The notes under the pieces are model-generated. The model was not told the origin of the DNA. It did no database searches and was given only the letters and a program-made list of their open reading frames with translations. Positions 9,295 through 18,589 of a stretch of 64,000 nt of DNA are shown here, piece by piece; the first letter of the stretch is position 1; every line of letters begins with the position of its first letter. Position numbers and translations under genes: made by a program. This stretch comes from Streptomyces sp. NBC_00285. GTDB lineage: Bacteria > Actinomycetota > Actinomycetes > Streptomycetales > Streptomycetaceae. Location of the stretch: assembly GCF_036174265.1 (NCBI RefSeq), contig NZ_CP108055.1:9362001-9426000 (forward strand), given 5' to 3'.

Positions 9295-10691
9295 CGCCCA
9301 CGGCACTCGACGGCACGGCGGCGGACCCGGTGGCCGTCGTCCACGTGATCCGGGGCGAGGTCGACGCGGGCCCGCGCACCAGCCACGGCCGCGCCGACGC
9401 CACCTTCACCGCCCCCGCGCTCGACCTGGACCGTCTGGTGTGGCCCCGCACCGAACCTGGCCCGGCCTTCCACGTGCCGGTGGCGGAGATCATCGACCTG
9501 CTCGTCGAGACCGGCGAGGCACTCAGGGCGGACCGCGAGGGCCTGCTCGCCGAAGCCCTGGACCGCATGGTGCGGCTCAGCCCGCTCCCCGCCGAGGTCC
9601 TGGAACGCGCCTACGCCGCCCTGTGGCGTACCTTCCGACGCCCCGGCCTGGACGCCCAGATCGAGCACGAACTCGGCGGCGCGGACGTGCTGGACGGCTG
9701 GCGGGAGGTACGGCTGCCCGAGCAGCGCATCGCCGCCACCCGCGCGTTCCCGCCGCGCCTGGTGCACATCATCGCCGGCAACGCACCCGGAGTCGCCGCG
9801 ATGTCGGTCGTACGCGGAGCGCTGACCAAGGGCGTCAACCTGCTCAAGCTGCCCTCCAACGACCTGTTCACGGCGACCGCCATCCTGCGCACGATGGCCG
9901 CCGTCGCCCCCGGCCACCCCGTGGTGCGCTCGTTCTCCGCCGCCTACTGGCGTGGCGGCGACGAGACGGTGGAGAGCGTGCTGTTCCGCCCGCAGTTCTT
10001 CGACAAGCTGGTCGCCTGGGGCGGCGAGGCCACGATCCGCGGGGCACTGCGCTACGTCGGCCCGGGCTTCGAGCTGGTGTCCTTCGACCCGAAGACCTCC
10101 ATCTCGCTGATCGGCCGCGAGGCCTTCGACTCGCCCGAATCGCTGGCGCTGGCTGCCGACACAGGCGCCGCCGACGCCACGTTCTTCAACCAGCAGGCGT
10201 GCGTGGCCAGCCGCTTCCAGTTCGTCGAGGGCACGGAGGAGGACGCCGACCGGTACGCCGCGCTGTTGTGCGAACGCCTCGGCGTCGCCCGGGAGTTCAG
10301 CTCGGCCGACGGCCCGCGGGTGGCCCCGGAACTCCGCGAGGAGATCGACGTACTGCGCTCCCTCGCCCCCGACTACCGGGTGTGGGGCGGCTACGACGGC
10401 CGGGGCCTGGTCATCCGTTCCCCGGAACCGGTGGACTTCCATCCCGATGGGAAGATCGTCAACGTCGTCCCGGTCGCCACGCTGGCCGAAGCCGTCCCGC
10501 ACGCAGGCGTCGCCACCCAGACGGTCGGCGTCTACCCCGACGCCCGCAAACCGGAACTGCGTGACGCCCTCGCCTGCGCCGGAGTCCAGCGCGTGGTGTC
10601 CCTCGGCAGAGCGGGCGGGATGCCGCCGGGGCTCTCCCACGACGGTTTCTACCCGCTGCAGCGGCTGATGCGCTGGGTGAACGACGAGTGA
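9291..10691 (+). CDS. LuxC-like acyl-CoA/acyl-enzyme reductase
   Basis: A 466-residue protein of the LuxC family within the aldehyde-dehydrogenase superfamily. The cofactor-binding region IIAGNAPGVAAMSVVRGAL and LLKLPSNDLFTA is recognisable, and the catalytic cysteine is Cys304 in FNQQACVASRF. LuxC reduces a LuxE-bound acyl thioester (or acyl-CoA) to the aldehyde with NADPH. The start overlaps the stop of the LuxE-like gene, showing a fixed pair. It is the last gene of the island; the convergent EamA gene ends five bases beyond its stop, leaving no room for a separate terminator. The aldehyde product is unidentified. Confidence 0.85.
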   Translation: MTPTALDGTAADPVAVVHVIRGEVDAGPRTSHGRADATFTAPALDLDRLVWPRTEPGPAFHVPVAEIIDLLVETGEALRADREGLLAEALDRMVRLSPLPAEVLERAYAALWRTFRRPGLDAQIEHELGGADVLDGWREVRLPEQRIAATRAFPPRLVHIIAGNAPGVAAMSVVRGALTKGVNLLKLPSNDLFTATAILRTMAAVAPGHPVVRSFSAAYWRGGDETVESVLFRPQFFDKLVAWGGEATIRGALRYVGPGFELVSFDPKTSISLIGREAFDSPESLALAADTGAADATFFNQQACVASRFQFVEGTEEDADRYAALLCERLGVAREFSSADGPRVAPELREEIDVLRSLAPDYRVWGGYDGRGLVIRSPEPVDFHPDGKIVNVVPVATLAEAVPHAGVATQTVGVYPDARKPELRDALACAGVQRVVSLGRAGGMPPGLSHDGFYPLQRLMRWVNDE

Positions 10692-10696
10692 TCCGG

Positions 10697-11653
10697 TTAC
10701 CGGGAGGCAGGAGTCCGAGGGCTCCTGCCGTCCGATGCCGGGGTGTGCCCGCGGCCGACGGGGAGTATCTCCGCGGCGGGCACCGCTCGTGGCCGCAGGC
10801 CGACGACCAGGCCGACGATCACCACGGAGATACCCAGCCAGACCGAGGGTCCCGGCACACCGGTTCCCGAGACGGCACCGACGACCGCGGCCGCCAGGGG
10901 TGCGATGCCGGTGAGCAGCCCGGCCCGCCCGGCCCCGACGGACCGGACCGTCGAGTACCACAGGACGAAGGCGACCGCCGTCACCAGCAGCGTCAGATAG
11001 CCGACGGCCGCCCACTGCACCCCGGTCAACTCCCTTACGGCGGACGGTCCTTCCCGCGTCATGCCGAGCACGGCCAGGAGCGCTCCGCCCAGCCATGTCG
11101 CGTGCACGGACACGCCCCACGGGCTGTGCCGTCCCAGTACCGGCACCGCCAGCAGCGTGAACGCCGCCTCGCAGCCCAGGGCCAGCGCCGCCCAGGCCAC
11201 CCCGACCGCGTCCGTGCGGCCCGTCCCCTCCACCAGCACCGCGCCCGCCATCACCACGGGCGCCGCGATCAGGACCTGCCGGCTGGGCCTGCGCCGCTCC
11301 AGCAGCGGGCCGATCACCCCGAGCAGCAGGGGTACGCACGCCACCGCGACGGCGATCACCGCGGGCTCCGCATGCGCGACACCCCGGACCACGGCCACGT
11401 TGAACAGCACCAGTCCGGTGACGGCGAGCCCGCCCAGCCACAGCCACTCCCGTCCGCGCGGCCACACCAGGCGGGCCCCGGCGAGCCGGGCGAGGACCAC
11501 GAGGATCGCCGTCGCGGCCACATACCTGACGGCCTGGGTACTGAACAGCGGGGCGTCCACGAGGGTGTGCGAGACGGTGACGCTGGCGCCGACGAGCGTC
11601 ATCCCGATCATGCCGGGGACGAGCCGGGCGAACGAGGCGGAAGGGGTGTCCAT
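10697..11653 (-). CDS. EamA/DMT-family transporter
   Basis: A 318-residue drug/metabolite transporter. About ten hydrophobic helices arranged as two EamA repeats can be followed from SFARLVPGMIGMTLVGASVTVSHTLV to SVWLGISVVIVGLVVGL, ending in a short hydrophilic tail. Such proteins export metabolites, often amino acids. The ATG at 11653 is 21 bases from the start of the divergent MocR-type regulator, so that regulator very likely controls it. No convincing ribosome site is seen for either gene, which suggests a leaderless or very short-leader transcript. Confidence 0.85.
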   Translation of the reverse strand: MDTPSASFARLVPGMIGMTLVGASVTVSHTLVDAPLFSTQAVRYVAATAILVVLARLAGARLVWPRGREWLWLGGLAVTGLVLFNVAVVRGVAHAEPAVIAVAVACVPLLLGVIGPLLERRRPSRQVLIAAPVVMAGAVLVEGTGRTDAVGVAWAALALGCEAAFTLLAVPVLGRHSPWGVSVHATWLGGALLAVLGMTREGPSAVRELTGVQWAAVGYLTLLVTAVAFVLWYSTVRSVGAGRAGLLTGIAPLAAAVVGAVSGTGVPGPSVWLGISVVIVGLVVGLRPRAVPAAEILPVGRGHTPASDGRSPRTPASR

Positions 11654-11674
11654 GCCGTCCACCCTGCCCGCACA

Positions 11675-13204
11675 ATGGACGTCATGGGCAGATCCACAAC
11701 CCCGCAGTCCGAGGGGTCCAAAGAGCCGCAGCCGGGCATCGGCTCGGACTTCCTGCAGCTGGACATCGGCCAGGCGCCGCCCGGCGGCCGTACGGCCTGG
11801 CTGGCCGACACCCTGAGGTCGGCCATCGCCGACGGCCGGCTGCCCGTCGGCACCCGGCTGCCCGCCAGCCGTGTCCTCGCCGACGAGCTGCGCGTCACCA
11901 GAGGCGTGGTCACCGAGGCCTACCGACGGCTCGCCGAGTCCGGCCAGATCGCCGGCCGCGGCCGGCGCGGCACGGTCGTCGTGGCGGCACCCGCCGAGCC
12001 CCGCGGCCGCGTCCACCCCGCCGGGCTGCGCGCCGAGCCCGGCCACCCGCTCTTCGGCTCGGCGAACCGCGAGGGGGTCGTCGACGCCCTGCGCGCCTTC
12101 CCGTGCCGCATCGACCTCTCCCCGGGCCTGCCCGACCTGGCCGCCTTCCCCCGCGCCGCCTGGCTGCGCGCCGAGCGGGCCGTCCTCGCGGGCGTCACCC
12201 CGGCCGACTTCGGCTACGGCGATCCCCGGGGTGCCCCCGCCCTGCGGCGGGCCGTCGTCGGCTGGCTGGCCCGCAACCGCGGCATCCGCGCCGACCCGGA
12301 CGAGGTCGTGATCGTCGCCGGTGTGGCACAGGCCTTCGGCCTGGTCGGGCAGCTCCTGCGGGCGGACGGGATCCGCCGTATCGCCGTCGAGGACCCCGGA
12401 TCACTGGGCGCGCGCCAGCAGTTGGAGTACGGCGGCCACACCGTCGTCCCCGTCCCCGTGGACGCGGGCGGTCTCGACGTCGGCGCGCTGCGTGCCAGTG
12501 GTGCCCGGGCGGTGCTGTCGACCCCGGCCCACCAGTTCCCCACCGGAGTCGTCCTCGACGGGGAACGCCGACGCGAGCTGCTGAACTGGGCGGCCGAGGG
12601 CGGGGTGGTCATCGAGGACGACTACGACGCCGAGCACCGCTACGACCGGCCACCGGTGCCGGCCCTGCGCTCGCTGATGGCGGACGGCGTCTGCTACGCG
12701 GGCAGCGTCTCCAAACTGCTCGCGCCCGCCCTCCGGGTGGGCTGGCTGCTCGTGCCGCCGGAGCGCCTGGACGCCGTCGTGACGGCCAAGCGGTACGCCG
12801 ACCTCGGCAACGGCATCCTCACCCAGCTGGTCCTCGCGCGGCTGATGGACTCCGGCGAGCTGGAACGGCATCTGCGCCATGTCCGGCTGCGCCACCGCAG
12901 GCGCCGGGACGCCATGCTGCGGGCCGTCGAGGCACACCTGCCCGGCGCCCGCGTGCACGGCGCCGCCGCCGGCCTGCACCTCATGGTCACCTTCGACGAT
13001 CTCGGGACCGGCTTCCGCGACACCGACCTCGCCGCTGCCGCACTCGCCCGGGGCGTCAAGGCGCACCCGCTGTCCTGGCACCGGATCGGTCCCGGAGCGC
13101 CCGGCCTGGTCCTCGGCTACGCGGCCGGTGCCACCCACGAGATCGACGAGGGCATCGCCCTCATCGGCGACGCCCTGAACGAGGGACGTGCGGCGGGGGC
13201 GTGA
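11675..13204 (+). CDS. MocR-type PLP-dependent regulator (GntR HTH + aminotransferase-like)
   Basis: A 509-residue regulator (506 if the ATG at 11684 is used). A GntR winged helix lies near residues 35-100 (LADTLRSAIADGRLPVGTRLPASRVLADELRVTRGVVTEAYRRL), joined by a linker to a fold-type-I aminotransferase domain from about 140. The PLP lysine is Lys347 in SVSKLLAPALR, and VIEDDYDAEHRYDR is the PLP-binding aspartate region. MocR proteins sense PLP adducts of amines or amino acids and usually regulate a divergent neighbour, here the EamA transporter. Both candidate ATGs lack a normal ribosome site (sequence CACAATG), typical of leaderless starts. Confidence 0.88.
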   Translation: MDVMGRSTTPQSEGSKEPQPGIGSDFLQLDIGQAPPGGRTAWLADTLRSAIADGRLPVGTRLPASRVLADELRVTRGVVTEAYRRLAESGQIAGRGRRGTVVVAAPAEPRGRVHPAGLRAEPGHPLFGSANREGVVDALRAFPCRIDLSPGLPDLAAFPRAAWLRAERAVLAGVTPADFGYGDPRGAPALRRAVVGWLARNRGIRADPDEVVIVAGVAQAFGLVGQLLRADGIRRIAVEDPGSLGARQQLEYGGHTVVPVPVDAGGLDVGALRASGARAVLSTPAHQFPTGVVLDGERRRELLNWAAEGGVVIEDDYDAEHRYDRPPVPALRSLMADGVCYAGSVSKLLAPALRVGWLLVPPERLDAVVTAKRYADLGNGILTQLVLARLMDSGELERHLRHVRLRHRRRRDAMLRAVEAHLPGARVHGAAAGLHLMVTFDDLGTGFRDTDLAAAALARGVKAHPLSWHRIGPGAPGLVLGYAAGATHEIDEGIALIGDALNEGRAAGA

Positions 13205-13214
13205 AGGGCCGGGG

Positions 13215-14282
13215 TCACCTCTTGGGCGCCGCGCCGCTGCTCGCGCGGATCACCAGGTCGACCGGCACGAGCGACTCGGGCCGGGGCGGTTCTGCCGAGT
13301 CGTCGATCCGGCTCAGCAGCAGCTGCAGCGACCGGGCGCCGATCTCCGCGAAGTCGGTGCGCACGGTCGTCAGCGGCGGCAGCAGATGTGCCGCCTCGGG
13401 GATGTCGTCGTAGCCCACCACGCTGATCTCGCCGGGCACCGAGCGGCCCGCCTCGTGCAGGGCGTGCAGAACGCCGAGGGCCATCTGGTCGTTGGAGACG
13501 AACACCGCGGTGACGTCCGCGCGCCGGGCCAGCCGGCGGCCCAGGTGGTAGCCGGAGTCGGCGCTCCAGTCGCCGAACAGCGGCTCGGGGATCGGGGCGC
13601 CGGCCGCTTCCAGGGTGGACCGCCAGCTCGCCAGCCGGTGGTCGGCGGAGGTCCAGCCGCTGGGGCCCGCGATGTGCCAGACGGTCGGGTGGCCGAGGCC
13701 CAGCAGATGCTCCGTGGCCTTGCGCGCGCCCTCCCGCGAGTCGCCGGTGACCTGCTCGGTCTCGGCATCGAAGCCGTTCTCCAGCACCACCAGGGGGGTG
13801 TCCAGACGCGTGTCGGCCAGGGCGTGGCCCACCCACAGCTGCGGGGCGATGGCGATCACCCCGTCCGCGCCCTCGGCCGAGAGCCGGTCGACGGCCTCGA
13901 CGACCGTGTCGCGTTCGGCCGTGTCCAGGGAGATGGAACTCAGCAGGTAACCGGCTTCCTGGGCGGCGGTGTTGATCGCCGTCAGGATCGCGGAGGGCCC
14001 GTAGCGGGCCGCGTCGAAGGTGATGACCCCGACCATCCGGGTCCGGCCGCTGGCCAGCGACCGGGCGCTGCGGCTGGGCCGGTACCCGAGGGTCCGCATG
14101 GCCGTCAGGACCACCTCACGGGTCTCGGGGCGGACGGACGGATGCTCGTTGAGGACCCGGGACACGGTCTGCTTGGAGACACCCGCCAGCCGGGCCACGT
14201 CGTCCATCACCGGGCGCGAGCCGGCGAAGTTGCGTCGGCTGCGCCCCTTGGGAGCAGCTCCTTCGGCGGCGCTTGGGGTCAT
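13215..14282 (-). CDS. LacI-family regulator of the GH35 operon
   Basis: A 355-residue LacI repressor. The HTH VMDDVARLAGVSKQTVSRVLN is near residues 25-46, followed by the hinge YRPSRSARSLASGRTRMVGVI and a periplasmic-binding-like sugar domain (VFVSNDQMALGVLHAL, VVGYDDIPEAAHLLPPLTTVRTD). It is the last gene of the leftward MFS-GH35-GH35 run, with 131 bp separating it from the second GH35 gene, and probably represses the operon until a galactoside or galactose-derived inducer appears. The best candidate operator is the perfect palindrome at 19765-19780. ATG at 14282 was preferred over the GTG two codons upstream; its ribosome site is weak (GAAAG). Confidence 0.88.
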   Translation of the reverse strand: MTPSAAEGAAPKGRSRRNFAGSRPVMDDVARLAGVSKQTVSRVLNEHPSVRPETREVVLTAMRTLGYRPSRSARSLASGRTRMVGVITFDAARYGPSAILTAINTAAQEAGYLLSSISLDTAERDTVVEAVDRLSAEGADGVIAIAPQLWVGHALADTRLDTPLVVLENGFDAETEQVTGDSREGARKATEHLLGLGHPTVWHIAGPSGWTSADHRLASWRSTLEAAGAPIPEPLFGDWSADSGYHLGRRLARRADVTAVFVSNDQMALGVLHALHEAGRSVPGEISVVGYDDIPEAAHLLPPLTTVRTDFAEIGARSLQLLLSRIDDSAEPPRPESLVPVDLVIRASSGAAPKR

Positions 14283-14326
14283 GGTGACGCTTTCGTCGAC
14301 GTGATGGAGGCGGTGCTGCGACGGTC

Positions 14327-14362
14327 CCGGCCCGCCCGGGGGGCACAGCATAGGCGGGCCGG
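14327..14362. terminator. Inverted repeat between GH35 gene and LacI gene
   Basis: Perfect 10-bp arms CCGGCCCGCC (14327-14336) and GGCGGGCCGG (14353-14362) around a 16-base loop, inside the 131-bp spacer. It may attenuate transcription from the GH35 genes into the regulator gene. No T run follows, so the role is uncertain. Confidence 0.4.
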
Positions 14363-14413
14363 TCCCGCGGACCCGGCGACGGCACCGGGCCCGCGGAGCG
14401 GACAATGGGCAGG

Positions 14414-16801
14414 TCAGCCCGCCCGTACGGACCGGGAGCGGCGAGTGATCCACTCCGCGCGTGTGACGGCGGCCCGCTCCGCGCCGCCCGCCTGTTCCGG
14501 CAGGTGCACCGGTGCCCCGGCGGGCAGCGGAAGCACCCGCACCCGCAGCCGCAGCCCTTCGGCCCGCAGCGCGTCTGCGGGAAGCCGGTCCAGTCCGATG
14601 TCCCACCAGCGCCCGGAGAAGAACTGGTCGGCGACGAGTGTGTCTCCGACGTAGGCCCGCCCCACGTCCCCGCTCCAGTGCAGCCGCAGCAGCGTCCCGG
14701 GCGGCAGCGCGTCCGGCACCTCGACGCGGTACTCGGCGGCGACGGTGTCGAAGTACTTGTCGTCCGGCGCGCTCGCCCGGCCCTGGACACCGGTGACGGT
14801 CCCGGGGGCCGGACCGGCGGCCCGGACGAGGGTGACCTCGGCGTCGAAGTCCCCGACGCCCGACGCCGTCGGGACGGCGTACCGGGTGAACACCCCGTCC
14901 GCGACCGCCTCGGCCGGCACTCCGTCCACCGCGGGCGCCCGCTCCGGCGCGGGCAGTACGGCGAACGACGTGGCCGCACCCGACCCGTGCAGCCGTACCT
15001 CGTCCCGGTCGAAGACCACCCCGTCCGTGCTCAGCACCAGCCGCTCGGCACCCCACGCCGTGCCCCGGTAGGCGGTACGGGCCGTCGCGGCGTCCAGGAC
15101 CAGCAGCCCGACCCGTTCGCCGCCGGCCGTGTCCACCTCGACGAGAGCGTCGGTGCCGGGACGCAATCCGGTCACCATCAGCCGGTCGTCGGCCGGGGTG
15201 ACATCCCCGGAGGGGGTGGAGACGGCGGCCACCGTGCGGGCGTCCAGGGCGAGTTCGGGCTCGATGCCGTCGGTCGCGGCCAGCACCAGAACCGTACGGC
15301 CGCCGACGTCGACCGTGCACACGGGCTGGGCGGTGGCCCACTCCAGCCGCAGCCCGGCCAGGTCCAGGCGCAGCGGCCAGCAGAAGTACGCGCCGGTGGG
15401 AACCGTGACCGGTGTGCCGGGCAGGCTCAAGGTCCCGCCGCCGTCCGGGAGTTCGACCGTGAAGGACGTGTCCGGGTGCTCCGGCAGCGGCTCGTGCGGC
15501 TGGTGGTTGTTGACGAACAGGAAGCCCGAACCGCTGTCGCCGCGCACCGCCCACCGCAGGGTGTCCCGGTCCGACTGTCCGTCCGGCCGCCGTTCGGGCA
15601 GCGCGGACTCCATGGGCGCGATCAGGTGCCCGAAGTCCGCCAACAGCAGGTGTTGGAGCCGGAGTTCGTGATACGTGCGCCGGTACTGGCCGTACTCGCC
15701 GAGCGGCGCCTGGAAGTCGTACGTCAGGACCGGCAGGTCGTTGGGGTAGCCGGTGGCGTGGGACTCCTGCAGGGTGCTGAGCTCACCTGTCGGGTTCGTG
15801 CCGCCGTGGAACATGTAGTAGCCCTGCCAGACCGAACCGCAGCCGATCTTGGTGAGGCCGAGCGCGCCGATGTCGTCGGGGTCGACGTGCGGCCTTCGGT
15901 GGTAGGACACCGCCATGCCGCCGCCCAACTCGCAGGTGGCCCAGGGGAATCGGTCCGCGAAGGCGTCCGGTTCGCTGCCGCGCACGGTCACGGGCCGGAG
16001 GTCGGATCCGATGCCCTCGTCGTCGCGCTGGTGGGTGAAGAAGAAGTGCTTGCGGCAGGTGTCGGGCCAGCCGCCGTCGGCCTCGGTCCAGAAGGTCTCG
16101 GTGTAGCCGCCGTAGAGGGGGAGCAGTTCGTCCGGCGGGAGCCGGACCCCGCCCCAGGCGGTCGACGTCCACAGGGGCGCGCTCAGGCCGGCCTCCTGGG
16201 CCATCCGCTTCAGCGTCAGCAGATGGCCCGGCTGGTCGTAGAGCTCGTTCTCGATCTGGACCGCCACGATCGGGCCGCCGTGCGCGCGATCGAGGCCGCT
16301 CAACTGCTCGGCGATCGCCGCGAACCAGGGGTGTACGGCGTCCAGGTACACCGGGTCGTCGGTGCGGGGTGCGCAGTCCCGTGCCAGCACCCAGTCGGGC
16401 AGCCCGCCGCCCCGGACCTCCGCGTGGGACCAGGGGCCGATCCGGGGGACGAAGTCCAGGCCGTGCCGGGCGCACAGCTCGGCGAAGCGGCGCAGATCGC
16501 GGTCGCCGTCGAAGCGGACGCGGCCCTCGGTCTCCTCGTGGTGGATCCAGATGACGTAACTGGCGACGGCGGTGACGCCGCCCGCCTTCATCTTCAGCAG
16601 CTCCTCCTCCCACTCCGCGGCGGGGTAGCGGGAGTAGTGGAACTCGCCGGACACCGGGAACCAGGGACGGCCGCCCCTGGTGAGCCAGCGGCTGGTGACC
16701 TCGATCGGGTCGGGCACCCCGGGGGCGTCCGCGAAGGGCAGGTGCCCGGTCAGCGCAGGCCCGGCGGGGGAGGGGAGGCGTAGGTGGTGGGGGTGGGTCA
16801 T
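14414..16801 (-). CDS. GH35 beta-galactosidase-like protein, long form
   Basis: A 795-residue glycoside hydrolase family 35-like enzyme. The TIM barrel fills about residues 30-380: FPVSGEFHYSRYP, then the acid/base region VQIENELYDQ (Glu186) and the candidate nucleophile WATCELGGG (Glu291). The rest is beta-sandwich material with a jelly-roll-like end. No signal peptide is seen, so it acts in the cytoplasm on imported sugars. Start ATG shares its A with the TGA of the other GH35 gene upstream, so the two are translated together. It is longer and more divergent than its partner, suggesting a different linkage or aglycone preference (galactosidase versus, for example, another beta-exo-glycosidase activity). 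Confidence 0.85.
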   Translation of the reverse strand: MTHPHHLRLPSPAGPALTGHLPFADAPGVPDPIEVTSRWLTRGGRPWFPVSGEFHYSRYPAAEWEEELLKMKAGGVTAVASYVIWIHHEETEGRVRFDGDRDLRRFAELCARHGLDFVPRIGPWSHAEVRGGGLPDWVLARDCAPRTDDPVYLDAVHPWFAAIAEQLSGLDRAHGGPIVAVQIENELYDQPGHLLTLKRMAQEAGLSAPLWTSTAWGGVRLPPDELLPLYGGYTETFWTEADGGWPDTCRKHFFFTHQRDDEGIGSDLRPVTVRGSEPDAFADRFPWATCELGGGMAVSYHRRPHVDPDDIGALGLTKIGCGSVWQGYYMFHGGTNPTGELSTLQESHATGYPNDLPVLTYDFQAPLGEYGQYRRTYHELRLQHLLLADFGHLIAPMESALPERRPDGQSDRDTLRWAVRGDSGSGFLFVNNHQPHEPLPEHPDTSFTVELPDGGGTLSLPGTPVTVPTGAYFCWPLRLDLAGLRLEWATAQPVCTVDVGGRTVLVLAATDGIEPELALDARTVAAVSTPSGDVTPADDRLMVTGLRPGTDALVEVDTAGGERVGLLVLDAATARTAYRGTAWGAERLVLSTDGVVFDRDEVRLHGSGAATSFAVLPAPERAPAVDGVPAEAVADGVFTRYAVPTASGVGDFDAEVTLVRAAGPAPGTVTGVQGRASAPDDKYFDTVAAEYRVEVPDALPPGTLLRLHWSGDVGRAYVGDTLVADQFFSGRWWDIGLDRLPADALRAEGLRLRVRVLPLPAGAPVHLPEQAGGAERAAVTRAEWITRRSRSVRAG

Positions 16802-18558
16802 CAGTCGCTCTCCGGTCCGAGGTCCGGCGTGTCGGTGAGCTGGGCGCGGGTCCCGGTGGTGGCGTGCAGCTCCAGCAGCACCAGTTCGTTGGTGCCGGGG
16901 CGCAGCACGGGGCCCGGGACGTACAGCGTGTGCTGCGGGCCGCGGTTCCAGTAGCGCCCGAGGTGGAAGCCGTTGACCCAGGCCTGTCCCTTGGTCCAGC
17001 CGGGCAGCGAGAGGAAGGTGTCGGCCGGGCTCGCCACCTCGAACGTGCCCCGGTGGAAGGCGGGCACGGTGTCCGTGCTCGCGCCGGACGGGCCGAACGG
17101 CACGGTGTCCGGGCCGTCCAGGGGAACGGCCCGGCACTCCCAGCCCCGCAGGGCGGTGCCCTGGAAGGACACCGGGCCGAGCAGGCCCTTCGGTGCTCCG
17201 ATACGCGGCCCGTAGTTGACCCCGCCCATGTTCTCCACGAGTACTTCGAGGACGGCCCCGGCATGCGGCACGCGCACGGACAGCGTCTCGTCGTGCCGTT
17301 CCCGCTCCAGTACGCCGGCACAGGCGCCGTCCACGAAGACCTGGGCGCGGTCGCCGACCCCGCCGGGGAAGTGCAGCAGACCGTCGCCCGAGCCGGGAAG
17401 CGTGGTGCGGTAGAGCACGTAACCCGTGTGCAGCCCGAGCTCGTTCATCGTCACGGCGGTCTCGGTGCTCGTCGACGGCAGTCCGCGCAGGTACGGCAGC
17501 AGCGGCGCCCGGTGGTCCAGGTCGACGTCCGTCACGGGGAGTTTCGGCGCGGGCGCCGGGGCCGGCTCGGCGGCGGCGGCCGTGTGACGGGCGATGACGT
17601 CGCGGAACGCGTGGTACTTGGGGCCGGGGTCACCGCTCTCGGTGAGCGGGGCGTCGTAGTCGTAGGACGTGACGGTGGGCTCGTAGGCGTGCTTGTGGTT
17701 GGCGCCGTTGGTGAAGCCGAAGTTGGTGCCGCCGTGGAACATGTAGATGTTGACCGAGGCGCCCGCGGACAGCAGACGGTCCAGGTCGGCCGCGGCGTCG
17801 GCGGCCGACCGCACGTGGTGCGGGCCGCCCCAGTGGTCGAACCAGCCGATCCAGAACTCCGAGCACATCAGCGGCCCTTCGGGCTGGTGGGCGCGGAGTG
17901 CGGCGAGGTTCTCCTCGACCCGGCTGCCGAAGGTGGCCGTGGAGAGCGTGCCGGGCAGGCTGCCGGCCGCCAGGTGCTCGGCGTTGGCCTGGTCGCAGGT
18001 GTAGAGGAGCTCCTCGACCCCCCGTTCCCGCAGCGCCTGCTGGACGTGCTTGAGATAGGCGGTGTCGGTGCCGTACGCCCCGTACTCGTTCTCCACCTGC
18101 ACGGCGATCACCGGACCGCCGTGCGCCGCCATGAACGGGCGCAGTGCGGGCAGGAGCCGGTCGAGGTAGCCGTCGAACGCCGATGTGAAGCGGGGGTCGC
18201 TGCTGCGCAGCCGGATGTCGGGGTCCGCGAGGAGCCAGGCGGGCAGGCCGCCGTCGTCCCACTCGGCGCAGATGAACGGACCCGGGCGCAACAGGACGTT
18301 CAGGCCCTCGTCCTGGGCGAGGCGCAGCCAGCGGGGCAGGTCGAGGATGCCGTCCAGTACCAGCTCGCCCGGCTCGGGCTCGTGGAGGTTCCACGGCAGA
18401 TACGTCTCGATGGTGTTGAGGCCCATCAGGCGGGCCTTGCGCAGCCGGTCGGTCCACTGGTCGGGATGGATCCGGAAGTAATGCATGGCTCCGGAGATGA
18501 TCCGGAACGGCTCGCCGTGCAGGAGGAAACCGTCAAAGGACGTCGTCAGAGCGGGCAT
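16801..18558 (-). CDS. GH35 beta-galactosidase
   Basis: A 585-residue family 35 enzyme of usual bacterial length. The barrel begins FRIISGAMHYFRIHPDQW; the acid/base is Glu158 in VQVENEYGAYGT and the nucleophile Glu234 in CSEFWIGWFDHWG; MFHGGTNFGFTNGA follows as expected for GH35. Two beta-rich domains fill the C-terminal 250 residues. No signal peptide, so it is cytosolic. It would release terminal beta-galactose from a disaccharide or glycoside taken up by the MFS protein coded 31 bp upstream. The leader contains GGAAGCTTCC (18561-18570), a palindrome that may be chance. Confidence 0.9.
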   Translation of the reverse strand: MPALTTSFDGFLLHGEPFRIISGAMHYFRIHPDQWTDRLRKARLMGLNTIETYLPWNLHEPEPGELVLDGILDLPRWLRLAQDEGLNVLLRPGPFICAEWDDGGLPAWLLADPDIRLRSSDPRFTSAFDGYLDRLLPALRPFMAAHGGPVIAVQVENEYGAYGTDTAYLKHVQQALRERGVEELLYTCDQANAEHLAAGSLPGTLSTATFGSRVEENLAALRAHQPEGPLMCSEFWIGWFDHWGGPHHVRSAADAAADLDRLLSAGASVNIYMFHGGTNFGFTNGANHKHAYEPTVTSYDYDAPLTESGDPGPKYHAFRDVIARHTAAAAEPAPAPAPKLPVTDVDLDHRAPLLPYLRGLPSTSTETAVTMNELGLHTGYVLYRTTLPGSGDGLLHFPGGVGDRAQVFVDGACAGVLERERHDETLSVRVPHAGAVLEVLVENMGGVNYGPRIGAPKGLLGPVSFQGTALRGWECRAVPLDGPDTVPFGPSGASTDTVPAFHRGTFEVASPADTFLSLPGWTKGQAWVNGFHLGRYWNRGPQHTLYVPGPVLRPGTNELVLLELHATTGTRAQLTDTPDLGPESD

Positions 18559-18589
18559 GCGGAAGCTTCCCTTCACATGGGTGGGGAGT

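Noticed and set aside
7942..10691. Bioluminescence (lux) operon
   Set aside because: Only LuxE- and LuxC-like genes are present; luxA, luxB and luxD are missing and the neighbours are catabolic and transport genes.
18561..18570. Palindrome GGAAGCTTCC before the GH35 gene as an operator
   Set aside because: Only 10 bp, inside the probable ribosome-binding region of a gene within an operon; more likely chance.
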